From the NCBI RefSeq assembly GCF_022340605.1, contig NZ_JAJDNQ010000010.1:1-33817 (forward strand): 33,817 nt of DNA, written 5' to 3'. Under the pieces are notes generated by a model. It was not told where the DNA came from. It worked only from the letters and a program-made list of their open reading frames with translations, and did not search any database. Source of the DNA: Thiohalocapsa sp. (lineage in GTDB: Bacteria; Pseudomonadota; Gammaproteobacteria; Chromatiales; Chromatiaceae). Position numbers and translations under genes: made by a program. Shown in pieces: positions 1 to 8,002 of this stretch (positions within the stretch are counted from its first letter, which is position 1; every line of letters starts with the position of its first letter).

Positions 1-623
1 TCCACCTGGCGCGTGGCGATGGGGTCGAGCGCCGAGCAGGGCTCGTCCATCAGCAGCACGTCCGGCTCGGTGGCGATGGCGCGCGCGATGCACAGGCGCT
101 GCTGCTGGCCACCCGAAAGGCTCAGGCCGCTGTTCTTGAGCTTGTCCTTGACCTCTTTCCAGAGCGCGGCGCGCTCCAGCGCCGTCTGCACCTTCTCTTC
201 GTAATCGCCCTTGAACTTGTTCAGCCTGAGACCAAAGGCGACGTTGTCGTAGATGCTCATGGAGAACGGGTTCGGCTGCTGGAACACCATGCCGATGTAG
301 CGGCGCACCACCACCGGGTCCACGTTCTTCGCGTAGATGTCCTGGCCGTGATAGTTGACCGAGCCCTCGAAGCGGAACACCGGAATGAGATCGTTCATCC
401 GGTTGAGGCTGCGCAGCACCGTGGACTTGCCGCAGCCGGACGGGCCGATGAAGGCGGTGATCTTGTTCTTCTCGACGGGCACGAAGCTGTCGCGCACGGC
501 GAGGAAGTCGCCGTAGAAGATCTTCTTCGCGTCGCAGTCGATGACGGTCGGGCCCTCGGGCTGATAGGGCTCGGCGATGAAATCGGACGTGTTGCTCACA
601 TCGGATGCAGTGGCGGCGTTCAT
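1..623 (-). CDS. pstB: Phosphate ABC transporter ATP-binding protein PstB (3' end beyond window)
   Basis: This is the ATPase subunit of the Pst high-affinity phosphate importer; it hydrolyses ATP at the cytoplasmic face of PstC-PstA. About 207 codons are visible, and the C-terminus lies outside the window. The Walker A motif GPSGCGKST is at about residues 60-68, the Q-loop region reads [10 protein letters not shown], the ABC signature LSGGQQQR is at about 167-174, and the Walker B LLMDEP follows. The ATG at 623 is preceded by TGAGGT nine bases upstream. It lies 24 bp downstream of pstA on the same strand, as the last visible gene of pstSCAB. The full-length family is about 250-290 residues, so 40-80 residues are missing, and phoU may follow outside the window. 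Confidence 0.97.
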   Translation of the reverse strand, partial: MNAATASDVSNTSDFIAEPYQPEGPTVIDCDAKKIFYGDFLAVRDSFVPVEKNKITAFIGPSGCGKSTVLRSLNRMNDLIPVFRFEGSVNYHGQDIYAKNVDPVVVRRYIGMVFQQPNPFSMSIYDNVAFGLRLNKFKGDYEEKVQTALERAALWKEVKDKLKNSGLSLSGGQQQRLCIARAIATEPDVLLMDEPCSALDPIATRQV

Positions 624-647
624 GCCGGATACCTCACTTGCACGAAT

Positions 648-1571
648 CTAAACCTTGGGCTGACCGACCAGGCGGGCCAGGATGTTGAAGACGAGGACGA
701 TCAGCACCAGCACCAGCGATGCCGTCCAGGCGAGTTCGATCTGGTTCTCGAACGGCATGCCGGAGAAGTTGTAGATCAGGATCGACAGCGAGGCGGTGGG
801 GTTATTCACCGCCGTCAGCGACTCCAGGTAGTAGTTGCTGAACAGCGCCGTGAACAGGAGCGGTGCGGACTCGCCGGCGGCGCCGGCAATGGCCAGCATC
901 ACGCCGGTGAGGATGCCGGGCAGGCCCGTCGGCAGCACCACCTTCCAGATTACCTGCGTGCGGGTGCAGCCGATGCCGAAGGCGGCGTCCTTCATGCGCT
1001 GCGGCACCTGCGCGATGGCCTCCTCCGCCGCCAGCACCACCGTCGGCAGCATCAGCACCGCCAGCGCAACGCCGCCGGCCCAGGGCGAGTAGCCGAAGTT
1101 GACCACCAGCACCGCGTAGACGAAGACGCCCGCCAGGATCGACGGGAAGCCGGTCAGCACCTTAGCCAGAAAGCGCGATGTGCCGGCGAGCTTGCTGGTG
1201 GGACCGAGAATGGCGAGATAGATGGCCGCCATGATGCCGAAGGGCACGCTGGTGGCCGTGGCGATGGCCACCATCACCAGGGTGCCGATGATGGCCGGGC
1301 CGATGCCGCCGCCCATCTCGAAGCCGGCGGGCGGCAGCGCGGTGAGCACCTCGATGATGTCGCTGCCGAACAGCCGCGTGCCGCCGCGGATCAGCAGCAT
1401 GTAGATAACCGAGATCAGCGGGATCGCGGCGAGGATCGCGATGATCCAGGTCAGCGTGGTCAGGATGTTGTTCTTGACCGCCCGCCCCTCCCACATCTGC
1501 CGCTGCAGGTTCGGCCGCACGAAGGCCGCTTCTTCCGCCACCGCGGCGGCGGTCGCTTCGATGTCGCTCAT
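648..1571 (-). CDS. pstA: Phosphate ABC transporter permease PstA
   Basis: This is an inner-membrane permease that pairs with PstC to form the phosphate channel. The protein has 307 residues: a short N-terminal cytoplasmic tail, a first membrane helix at about 37-60, and five further helices. The permease coupling loop that contacts PstB is visible as DAAFGIGCTRTQVIWKVVLP. The open frame continues upstream into pstC, but ATG 1571 is the right start. It overlaps the pstC stop as ATGA, GAGGG lies six bases upstream, and the protein begins MSDIEATA. The length is normal for PstA. The 4-bp overlap with pstC indicates translational coupling. Confidence 0.96.
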   Translation of the reverse strand: MSDIEATAAAVAEEAAFVRPNLQRQMWEGRAVKNNILTTLTWIIAILAAIPLISVIYMLLIRGGTRLFGSDIIEVLTALPPAGFEMGGGIGPAIIGTLVMVAIATATSVPFGIMAAIYLAILGPTSKLAGTSRFLAKVLTGFPSILAGVFVYAVLVVNFGYSPWAGGVALAVLMLPTVVLAAEEAIAQVPQRMKDAAFGIGCTRTQVIWKVVLPTGLPGILTGVMLAIAGAAGESAPLLFTALFSNYYLESLTAVNNPTASLSILIYNFSGMPFENQIELAWTASLVLVLIVLVFNILARLVGQPKV

Positions 1572-2545
1572 TTCTTGCCCTCGAACTTGCGCACGGTGTA
1601 CTGCTGCACACCGAGGCCGACGACGTTGACGATGAAGGTGATCAACAGCAGCACCAGGGCGGCGTACATCAGTGCCTGCACCTCCACGGTGCCCGCCTCC
1701 GGGAAGCTCGACGCCAGCAGCGAGGCCAGGGTGTTGGCGGGCGCGAACAGCGACCAGCTGATCTGGTTGGCGTTGCCGATGAGCATGGCGAGCGCCATGG
1801 TCTCGCCCAGCGCGCGGCCGAAGCCCAGCACCAGCGCGGCGAGGATGCCGCTGGAGGCGGTCGGCAGCATCACCTTGAGGATGGCCTCCCACTTGGTGGT
1901 GCCCATGCCGTAGGCGGCTTCCTTGACCTTGTAAGGAATGCGGCGGAAGGCATCGACGGAGATGGCCGCCACCGTCGGCAGGATCATGATGGCCAGCACC
2001 AGTGCCGCCGGTGCCATGCCCGGACCACTCAGCGAGGTGCCGAACAGCGGGAACCAGCCGAGCTGGTCATGCAGCCAGTCCGCCGCCGGGCGGAGCAGCG
2101 GGATCAGCACGTAGATGCCCCAGAGGCCGTAGACCACGGACGGGATGGCTGCCAGCAGTTCGATGATGGTGCGAAACACCAGGGCGAGCCGGTGGTGGAT
2201 GAAGTCCTGGGTCAGGAAGATGGCAATCGCGATGCCGAAGACGCCGCCGAGGAACAGCGCCAGCAGCGAGCTGTAGAGGGTGCCCCAGATCTCGGGCAGG
2301 ACACCGAACTGCTCCTTGTTGACGTCCCAGGTGGTGCCATACCAGAAGCCGAGGCCGTATTTGGCCACCGCGGGGGCGGCCTCCCGGCCGAGCTCCCAGA
2401 GGATCGCCAGCACCAGCAGCACGATCACGGCCGCGGCGGCGTAGGCCATGCCGCGGAAGAGGGAGTCGGCGGTGAGCTCGCCGCCGCTCGGCGGCCGCGT
2501 GATCGTGCTGGACGATCCCGCCTGCTGAAAGGGGTTTTTCGCCAT
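1568..2545 (-). CDS. pstC: Phosphate ABC transporter permease PstC
   Basis: This is the partner permease of PstA in the phosphate importer. The 325-residue protein has a hydrophilic N-terminus of about 30 residues, then six predicted membrane helices starting at about residue 35. A periplasmic insert contains the FWYGTTWDV region, and the coupling loop EAAYGMGTTKWEAILKVMLP is seen, followed by the GRALGETMA segment typical of PstC. The ATG at 2545 has AGGA about ten bases upstream. The stop overlaps the pstA start. The gap of 613 bp to pstS upstream is much longer than usual and is filled with repeats and hairpins, so pstC may be expressed below pstS or from its own promoter. Confidence 0.96.
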   Translation of the reverse strand: MAKNPFQQAGSSSTITRPPSGGELTADSLFRGMAYAAAAVIVLLVLAILWELGREAAPAVAKYGLGFWYGTTWDVNKEQFGVLPEIWGTLYSSLLALFLGGVFGIAIAIFLTQDFIHHRLALVFRTIIELLAAIPSVVYGLWGIYVLIPLLRPAADWLHDQLGWFPLFGTSLSGPGMAPAALVLAIMILPTVAAISVDAFRRIPYKVKEAAYGMGTTKWEAILKVMLPTASSGILAALVLGFGRALGETMALAMLIGNANQISWSLFAPANTLASLLASSFPEAGTVEVQALMYAALVLLLITFIVNVVGLGVQQYTVRKFEGKK

Positions 2546-2555
2546 ATCGACTGGT

Positions 2556-2600
2556 CCTGGATGTCGGGCCTGGATGTCGGGCCTGGATGTCGGGCCTGGA
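2556..2600. repeat. 13-bp tandem repeat, about 3.5 copies
   Basis: The unit CCTGGATGTCGGG is repeated exactly at 2556, 2569 and 2582, with a partial fourth copy from 2595. It begins 11 bp upstream of the pstC start, so it lies in the untranslated leader. A 13-bp period breaks reading frame, which agrees with it being non-coding. Copy number may vary between strains by slippage. Confidence 0.85.
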
Positions 2601-2922
2601 AACTCTGGGCCCTGGCGGCCGGGCGCGGAGACTGAGGCCTGGAGGCCGGGCCTGCGATGCTGATTAAGTAAATCCGGGAATCTGGTGCGTCAGGCGCGCT
2701 AGGTTCGGTCGGGAAGAAGGTGGCCAGCGAGTCGATTTCTTCTCAGCTTGCCGCTGCGGAATTTTAAGGCCCACATCGGCCTGGCGCCATCAGGAGCGCC
2801 TGAGCCAACAACTGACGCTGTCGCCGGTGATATCCGCGAAAGCCTGTCGGTATCCACCACCGAGGACAACCTACGGGAATGTCCGTGACGCCCCTAGTGC
2901 AGCGTTTCACCTGACCTTGCCT

Positions 2923-2989
2923 TCGTTGTCGTTGACTTTGTCGTTGTCGAGTGTCCGGTCACGACCACGATCACGAAAACGACCACGAG
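2923..2989. repeat. GTTGTCG-rich imperfect long hairpin, copy 1
   Basis: The left arm is built from TCGTTGTCG units and the right arm from ACGACCACG/AACGACC units. The two arms match as reverse complements at about 21 of 29 positions. Related elements lie at 4521-4586 and 23596-23641, all intergenic. It is probably a dispersed palindromic repeat; a function is not evident. Confidence 0.6.
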
Positions 2990-3101
2990 CAGAAACTTCG
3001 ACCAGGTTCCTCGGCTCCGACCCCACTCGGGTTGGCGCTCTCCAAAGTTGGCTGAAACGAGTTACTAGGCCGGTGCTCTAGGCACCGCGGACGACATGCC
3101 C

Positions 3102-3135
3102 AGGCCCGGAGCGGCGCAAGCGCCGATCCGGGCCT
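3102..3135 (-). terminator. Strong hairpin after pstS (terminator or attenuator)
   Basis: The arms AGGCCCGGA and TCCGGGCCT are perfect complements, and an inner CGGCGC/GCGCCG stem closes on a tiny loop. It lies 24 bp past the pstS stop. There is no T-run on the minus strand, so it may stabilise the pstS message or attenuate read-through into pstCAB rather than act as a classical intrinsic terminator. Confidence 0.55.
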
Positions 3136-3158
3136 TTGGCACGCCAAGGATCGCCAGC

Positions 3159-4250
3159 TTACTTCACGAAGCTCAGCGCGTCCTTGACTTTTTCGATCAC
3201 GGCGGCGGGCAGCGGGATGTAGCCCAGGCCGTCGGCCTGATCCTGCGCGTCGTCGCTGGTGGTGTAGTTGACGAGGTCCTTCATCGCCGTGAGCTTGGCC
3301 TCGTCGTACTCGCTGTAGAGCAGGAGCCAGGTCATGGAGGCGATCGGGTAGGAGTCATCGCCGGCCGGGTCCCAGATCCAGGCACGCAGGTCGGGGGCGC
3401 CGCCGGGCAGGGTGCCCTCCGGGAACTCAGCGCTGGCCAGTGCGGCCGCGCCGGACTCGGGACCAGCCTCGACGTAGTTGCCGGCCTTGTTCTGCAGCAT
3501 GGCGACCTGCTTGTGGCCGGTCAGCTTGGCATAGCCGTACTCGACGTAGCCGATGGTGCCCGGATTCTGCTTGATCTGGGCCATGACGCCGTCGTTCTTC
3601 GGCGCCTTGATGAAATTGTCCTGGTTCGGCCAGTTCGGCGACTTCCCCTGACCGACGGACTCCTTGAACGCCGGGTCGATGGCGCTCAGGTGACCGGTGA
3701 ACACGAAGGACGTGCCCGAGGAGTCGGAGCGCACGACGACGGTGATGTTCTCGTCCGGCAGGTCAACGCCCGGGTTGGCGTCGGCGATCTTCGGATCGTT
3801 CCATTTGGTGATCTTGCCGGCGAAGATCTCCGGGTAGACGTCACGCGGCAGCTTCAGCGCGTCGACGCCCTCGACGTTGTAGGCAAGCACGACCTCGCCC
3901 GCGGTCATCGGCAGCAGCACGACGTCCTTGCCCTGCTTTTCCTTCACCACCGCAATTTCTTCGTCGTTCATGGCCGCGTCGGAGCCGGCGAAGTCCACGG
4001 CACCTTCCTGAAAGTCCTTGATGCCAGCGCCGCTACCCTTGGCCTGGTAGTCCACCCGCGCACCGGTGGGGTTGTACTCGGCCTTGACCTTCTTGTCCTG
4101 CGAGAACTGCTTGAACCAGGCGGAGTAGATCGGAAACGGGAAGCTTGCGCCGGAGCCGTTCAGCTTTTCGGCGGCCTGAGCCGCAGGAATGCCCAGCGTG
4201 GCGATGGCGCCCGCGAGGGCGGCCGTCTTGAGAATCTGCGTGTACTTCAT
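3159..4250 (-). CDS. pstS: Periplasmic phosphate-binding protein PstS
   Basis: This is the periplasmic receptor that delivers phosphate to PstCAB. The 363-residue protein has a Sec signal peptide (about residues 1-26, cleavage after AAQA). All family phosphate contacts are present: GSGASFPFP near 32-40, the KGSGAG loop near 71-76, FAGSDA near 87-92 (Asp91), and the anion loop VVRSDSSGTSF at about 172-182. The ATG at 4250 has only a weak GGAG 13 bases upstream, but the signal peptide fixes the start. It heads the pst operon and is divergent from the TPR gene. PhoB control is expected for this family; a poor candidate Pho box lies about 90 bp upstream. Confidence 0.97.
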   Translation of the reverse strand: MKYTQILKTAALAGAIATLGIPAAQAAEKLNGSGASFPFPIYSAWFKQFSQDKKVKAEYNPTGARVDYQAKGSGAGIKDFQEGAVDFAGSDAAMNDEEIAVVKEKQGKDVVLLPMTAGEVVLAYNVEGVDALKLPRDVYPEIFAGKITKWNDPKIADANPGVDLPDENITVVVRSDSSGTSFVFTGHLSAIDPAFKESVGQGKSPNWPNQDNFIKAPKNDGVMAQIKQNPGTIGYVEYGYAKLTGHKQVAMLQNKAGNYVEAGPESGAAALASAEFPEGTLPGGAPDLRAWIWDPAGDDSYPIASMTWLLLYSEYDEAKLTAMKDLVNYTTSDDAQDQADGLGYIPLPAAVIEKVKDALSFVK

Positions 4251-4339
4251 GGCTCTGAGTGCTCCGTGAGTCGTGGTGAGCGTTGCGGCGCCCCGAGGTC
4301 CGGAACGCGGCCAGCATTCTCAAGTTTCCGGTCCGCCGT

Positions 4340-4361
4340 TTTGGTGAATTTTTGATGACGA
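4340..4361 (-). promoter_or_regulatory. Candidate Pho box upstream of pstS
   Basis: On the minus strand two adjacent 11-bp segments, TCGTCATCAAA and AATTCACCAAA, match the PhoB half-site CTGTCATAAAW at about 8 and 6 of 11 positions. The position, about 90 bp upstream of the pstS start, is reasonable. The match is poor, and I rate it only as a candidate. Confidence 0.3.
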
Positions 4362-4520
4362 CGGCCGGCGCGGCGCGTACACGAGCTAATGTCTACCGAA
4401 TGGAGCGGCGCGCCAGGCGACGCCACGACACCAACGCCGACAACCATCGCGACGCACCATTCAGCGACGCGCCTGCCCACCAGCCCAGTGCGACAGTGCG
4501 CAAGTCCTGAGACCGTCTCA

Positions 4521-4586
4521 GGTCGTTGTCGTTGTCGTGGTCTCAACCGTGCGCATATGCGATGACAACTCCAATTACGACAACAC
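4521..4586. repeat. GTTGTCG-rich repeat, copy 2
   Basis: The left part contains GTCGTTGTCGTTGTCGTGG and the right part ATTACGACAAC. The GTTGTCGTGGT and ATTACGACAAC segments pair as an inverted repeat at 9 of 11 positions. It is a more decayed relative of the elements at 2923-2989 and 23596-23641. Confidence 0.5.
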
Positions 4587-4773
4587 GGGCGCCCTGTCTC
4601 GAACCTTCCGGAGCGAAGCCATAGGATTTCTTGTACGGCGCTCACGCTTTCACCCTACGCACGTCTGTATCCTGTGCTGTTGCTCGCAAGCCCATCGGGG
4701 GCGGCTCCCGGCGCATGACGGATACGAATGCCGACGCACCGCCCTTGATCCCAGCCCCGCGGAGTCAGTCGCC

Positions 4774-7536
4774 ATGCCCGCATTACATGCACGCGCACTC
4801 CAGTGCGCCGCCTGCCTGGTCCTATTGCTGCTGTCACTCGCAGCAACAGCGTCGACGCTGGAGCGGGCCGAAACCGCCTGGGAAGCCAGCGACGTGCCTG
4901 CCGCCGTGGTGTACCTCAAGGCGGCCATCGACGAGGACCCGGACGCCGGGCGCGCCCGCCTGCTACAGGCACGCATGGACCTCGCGCTGCTGAATCCGGC
5001 GGCAGCCGAAGACACGCTGCGGCGCCTCCTCGCCGCCGGCGCGGCGCGTGCCGAGGTGCTGCCGCTGCTCGGCGATGCGTTGCTCCAGCAGCAGCGCTTC
5101 CAGGCGGTGCTGGAGGAAATTTCGCCCGCCCCGGAGGACCCCGACGCGCTGCGCTCCCAGATCGCGCGCATCCGTGCCGAAGCACTCCACGCCCTGCACC
5201 GTGACGCAGAGGCGTCGACGCGCATCGAAACGGCGCTGGCGCTCGACCCGCACAACGCCCGCGCGGTGCTGGAGCGTGCACTGGGGCGCTTGGCGAGCGG
5301 CGATCTGGACGGCGCCCGCGCCGATGCGCAACACGCAACCGACATCGACCCCAAGCTGGCCCTGACGTGGGAGTTTCTCGGCCTCCTGGCGCAACAATCC
5401 CACGATCTGGCGGAGGCCGAGCGCGTCTACAGCATTGCCATCCTGAGCCGTCACGCCGACTGGATGCCCCGTTACAAGCGGGCGCTGGTGCGGATCGATG
5501 AGGGCAAGCTTGATGCGGCTGCGCAAGACATCGATGCGGCGGCCAAACAGGTGCCGAATTTCACCGGCCTCGCGTACGCACGCGGCCGCCTGGCGCTGGC
5601 ACGCGGACATTCCGCAACTGCCCTGCCGCTGTTGCTGCGTTACTTGGAAGCCGTGCCCACCGACATCGAGGCCAGCTACTTCACCGCTGTCACGCTGCTG
5701 CAACTACAGCGCTTCGACGCCGCGGAAGACCACCTGCAACGGACCCTGGCAGCGGCGCCCGGCGCCTGGCGCGCCGCATTGCTGCTGGCGGAGCTGCGCC
5801 TGCGCGCCGGCGACCCCGGCAGCGCCGAGTCCCTGCTGCGGCCGCTGCTCGATCGGCCCGAGGCGCGGGAGCAGGCGGGTCTGTTGCTGGTGCGCGCCCT
5901 GCTGGCGCAGGGCCGCGGCGACGAGACCCCCGAGCTGCTGGGCCAGTTGACCGCGGCCGCTCCGAACAACGGCCGCCTCGCCCTCGCCCATGCGCAACGG
6001 CTCGCCGCGTCGGGCGACAGCGACGGCGCCATCGCCGAGCTGCGCCGCGTCATCACCACCGCGCCGAAGGCCAAGGCGCCACGCCTGCTGCTGATCCGGC
6101 TGCTGGTGCAGGCGGGTGACACCGAAGCCGCCCACGCCGAGGCCGTTGCGCTGGCCGATATCGCGCCGCGCGATGCAGAAGCGATGAATGCCCTGGCGGT
6201 GACCCTGGCGCTGCGTGGCGACGGGGGCGCCGCGCGGGCACTACTGCGGAAAAGCAGCGCCATGGACCCCGGCGCCTTGGAGCCAGCGCTCAACCTCGCA
6301 CGCCTCGCGCTCGCCGACGACGACACCGCCACCGCCCGCGAAGCCATCGACGGCGTGCTGGCCGCGGACCCCGGCAACACCGGCGCCGTCCTGGCGCTCG
6401 CCGAGCTGCTGGCAGGCAACGGCGACACCGACGGCGCCGCCGAGCAACTGGCGGACGCGGTTAAAGCGGCGCCGGGCAACCTCGCCCTGCGCTTGGCGGC
6501 GGCGCGTCTGCTGCTCGGCCTGCAACGGCCGGCCGCCGCCGAGAAACTGTTGCAGACGGCCCCCGCCGAGCAGAGGGACACCCCCGAACTGCTCGACCTG
6601 CGTGGCAGGCTGGCACTGGCCGACGGCCGCGCCGACGAAGCGCTGAGCGTGTTCGAGGACTTCGGCGCCCTACGCCCAGAGGCGGCGGAGCCGTTCTATT
6701 TCCAGGCACGCGCGTTGGCCGCCCTCGGCCGTGTCGACGAAGCCCGGGAGCGGACAATCCGCGCCCTGCGCGCCGCACCGGACAGTCCGCTCGCACTCGC
6801 CACGCTGGAGATGGTGCTCGGTGCGATGCCGGCGGAGCGCCGTCAAGACTGGCTGGCGTTTCTGGACGACGCCACCGGGCATGCCTTTGTCGTGCGCACG
6901 GCGGACGCCCGCAATGCGATGGAAACGGGTGACCGCGCCCGCGCATCGGCGCTGCTTAAGGCATTGCGTACCGAGCAGACAGGCAACCGCGCCCTGACCA
7001 CAATGCTGATCGACAACGAGCGCCAGCGCGGCAACCCCGAGGGTGCGCGCGCCGTTGCACAGGACTGGCTGAAAGATCATCCGCGGGACACCGGCATCCA
7101 GCTCGCCGCGGCCGACCTGGCGCTGGCGCTGAACGACACCGCGGCGGCCGTCGGGGTTTACGAGGCGCTGCTCCAGCACGAGCCGCCGCTGCCGGCGGTC
7201 CACAACAACCTCGCCTGGCTGCTGCGCGAATCGGACCCGGCCCGCGCCCGCCAACTGGCCGAGGTCGCCCACCGACTGGCACCGAATGAGCCCGACTATG
7301 CCGACACCCTGGCCGTCATCGCGCTCGATGCCGGCGAGCCGAACGCCGCGCTGCCGCTGCTGCAAGCCGCCTACCAGAGCCGCCCCACCGATGCGAGCAT
7401 CGCCTATCACTACGCCCGCGCGCTGGCAGCCACCGGGGAGCCCGCGCGGGCGCGCCAAGTCCTGCTGCAGATCCGCGCGCACCGATTCCCCGAGCAGGCG
7501 GCGGCGATAGAGCTGCTCGACCGGTTGCAGCCCTGA
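4774..7536 (+). CDS. Large exported TPR-repeat protein, PrsT-like
   Basis: The 920-residue protein starts with a Sec-type signal peptide (about residues 1-27, ending LAATAS) and is then almost entirely tetratricopeptide repeats, with recurrent A-x-x-x-L...DPxNxxA patterns. Length, repeat density and the C-terminal NNLAWLL...APNEPDYADTLA pattern resemble PrsT, the TPR protein of exosortase/PEP-CTERM systems. Known PrsT proteins are described as lipoproteins, and no lipobox is seen here. ATG 4774 is chosen because GGAG lies about nine bases upstream and the signal peptide begins there. The convergent neighbour is a PEP-CTERM protein, which supports a role in surface or exopolysaccharide assembly. 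The specific PrsT assignment is an inference; exported TPR scaffold is secure. Confidence 0.85.
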   Translation: MPALHARALQCAACLVLLLLSLAATASTLERAETAWEASDVPAAVVYLKAAIDEDPDAGRARLLQARMDLALLNPAAAEDTLRRLLAAGAARAEVLPLLGDALLQQQRFQAVLEEISPAPEDPDALRSQIARIRAEALHALHRDAEASTRIETALALDPHNARAVLERALGRLASGDLDGARADAQHATDIDPKLALTWEFLGLLAQQSHDLAEAERVYSIAILSRHADWMPRYKRALVRIDEGKLDAAAQDIDAAAKQVPNFTGLAYARGRLALARGHSATALPLLLRYLEAVPTDIEASYFTAVTLLQLQRFDAAEDHLQRTLAAAPGAWRAALLLAELRLRAGDPGSAESLLRPLLDRPEAREQAGLLLVRALLAQGRGDETPELLGQLTAAAPNNGRLALAHAQRLAASGDSDGAIAELRRVITTAPKAKAPRLLLIRLLVQAGDTEAAHAEAVALADIAPRDAEAMNALAVTLALRGDGGAARALLRKSSAMDPGALEPALNLARLALADDDTATAREAIDGVLAADPGNTGAVLALAELLAGNGDTDGAAEQLADAVKAAPGNLALRLAAARLLLGLQRPAAAEKLLQTAPAEQRDTPELLDLRGRLALADGRADEALSVFEDFGALRPEAAEPFYFQARALAALGRVDEARERTIRALRAAPDSPLALATLEMVLGAMPAERRQDWLAFLDDATGHAFVVRTADARNAMETGDRARASALLKALRTEQTGNRALTTMLIDNERQRGNPEGARAVAQDWLKDHPRDTGIQLAAADLALALNDTAAAVGVYEALLQHEPPLPAVHNNLAWLLRESDPARARQLAEVAHRLAPNEPDYADTLAVIALDAGEPNAALPLLQAAYQSRPTDASIAYHYARALAATGEPARARQVLLQIRAHRFPEQAAAIELLDRLQP

Positions 7537-7624
7537 GCGGCGCGCGCCGCCGACGCAGCCGCGCCGCGGCAGCGGAGATGGGCAAGCGCTCGCGCTCACC
7601 GCCATCCAAGGTGCGCCCCTGGAC

Positions 7625-7711
7625 GTCGGGTCGGCGAAGGAGACTAGACAATCAGGTGGTTACGACGCGCACCACGTCGAGCTTCGTGCCTCAGCCCGAC
7701 CTACGGGCGCC
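7625..7711 (+). repeat. Dispersed 87-bp element, left copy
   Basis: This stretch matches the reverse complement of 9260-9346 over its whole length with one 1-bp gap, including identical ATCAGGTGGTT and CCTCAGCCCGACCTACG blocks. The copies lie in opposite orientation on either side of the PEP-CTERM gene. The 12-bp arms at 7695-7706 and 7715-7726 (CCCGACCTACGG and its complement) form a hairpin at its right edge. Confidence 0.75.
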
Positions 7712-7730
7712 GCGCCGTAGGTCGGGTCAC

Positions 7731-7800
7731 GTAGGTCGGGCCGACGCCAGGAGGCCCGACGCGCCGTTGCCGTCGGGCTTCGCGGTCGCTCGGCCCCACC
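7731..7800 (+). repeat. Partial GTAGGTCGGG element
   Basis: It begins GTAGGTCGGGCCGACGC and continues with AGGAGGCCCGACG, nearly identical to the corresponding edge of the 9260-9346 element. It ends with a CGTCGGGCTTCG segment that pairs with the start. It looks like a shortened second copy placed right after the 7625-7711 element. Confidence 0.55.
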
Positions 7801-7909
7801 GACAACGGATTGTTGCCCGGTCTCAGCAGCGACGGCTCGATGGCGCTGAGCCGCGCCCTACGAACAGGTCCGCAGGAAGGCCAGATACCGGCGACCCGCT
7901 GCACAAACG

Positions 7910-7946
7910 AAAAAAGGCATCGCAAGCGCCCTGCTTGCGATGCCTT
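7910..7946 (-). terminator. Intrinsic terminator of the PEP-CTERM gene
   Basis: Perfect 13-bp arms (AAGGCATCGCAAG at 7914-7926 and its complement at 7934-7946) enclose a 7-nt loop. On the minus strand the stem is followed by a run of six T. It lies about 56 bp past the stop of the gene at 8003-8938 and is a textbook rho-independent terminator. Confidence 0.9.
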
Positions 7947-8002
7947 GCTGCTCAGCGGCGCAGCCGCTGTCGAGCGGCTACCGCCCCTGGAACGCGGGCG
8001 GG

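Larger units (their letters stand above)
2546..3158. other. Long pstS-pstC spacer
   Basis: This 613-bp spacer separates two genes that are normally adjacent. It holds, from the pstC side, a 13-bp tandem repeat (2556-2600), a small TCAGG-N4-CCTGA hairpin (2790-2803), a long GTTGTCG-type imperfect hairpin (2923-2989), a CGGTGC/GCACCG hairpin (3071-3087) and a strong hairpin just after pstS (3102-3135). I see no convincing coding frame in it. Confidence 0.7.
4251..4773. other. Divergent spacer between pstS and the TPR gene
   Basis: This 523-bp region holds the pstS promoter region, a candidate Pho box (4340-4361) and a second GTTGTCG-type repeat (4521-4586). A reading frame in phase with the TPR gene extends up to 4537, but the residues before 4774 look like noise and would put the signal peptide far inside the protein. 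Confidence 0.6.

Noticed and set aside
348..1913. Plus-strand open frame of 521 codons opposite pstA/pstC
   Set aside because: It is His/Arg/Gly-rich without family features and lies antisense to clear permease genes; a by-product of GC-rich codon bias.
2540..2610. Possible CRISPR-like array at the 13-bp tandem repeat
   Set aside because: Units are directly adjacent without spacers and too short; no CRISPR array was seen anywhere in the window.
3096..4355. Plus-strand frame of 419 codons opposite pstS
   Set aside because: It mirrors pstS codon structure; the minus-strand protein has a signal peptide and full family match.
4537..4773. N-terminal extension of the TPR protein
   Set aside because: It would bury the signal peptide that begins at 4774 and it crosses a repeat.
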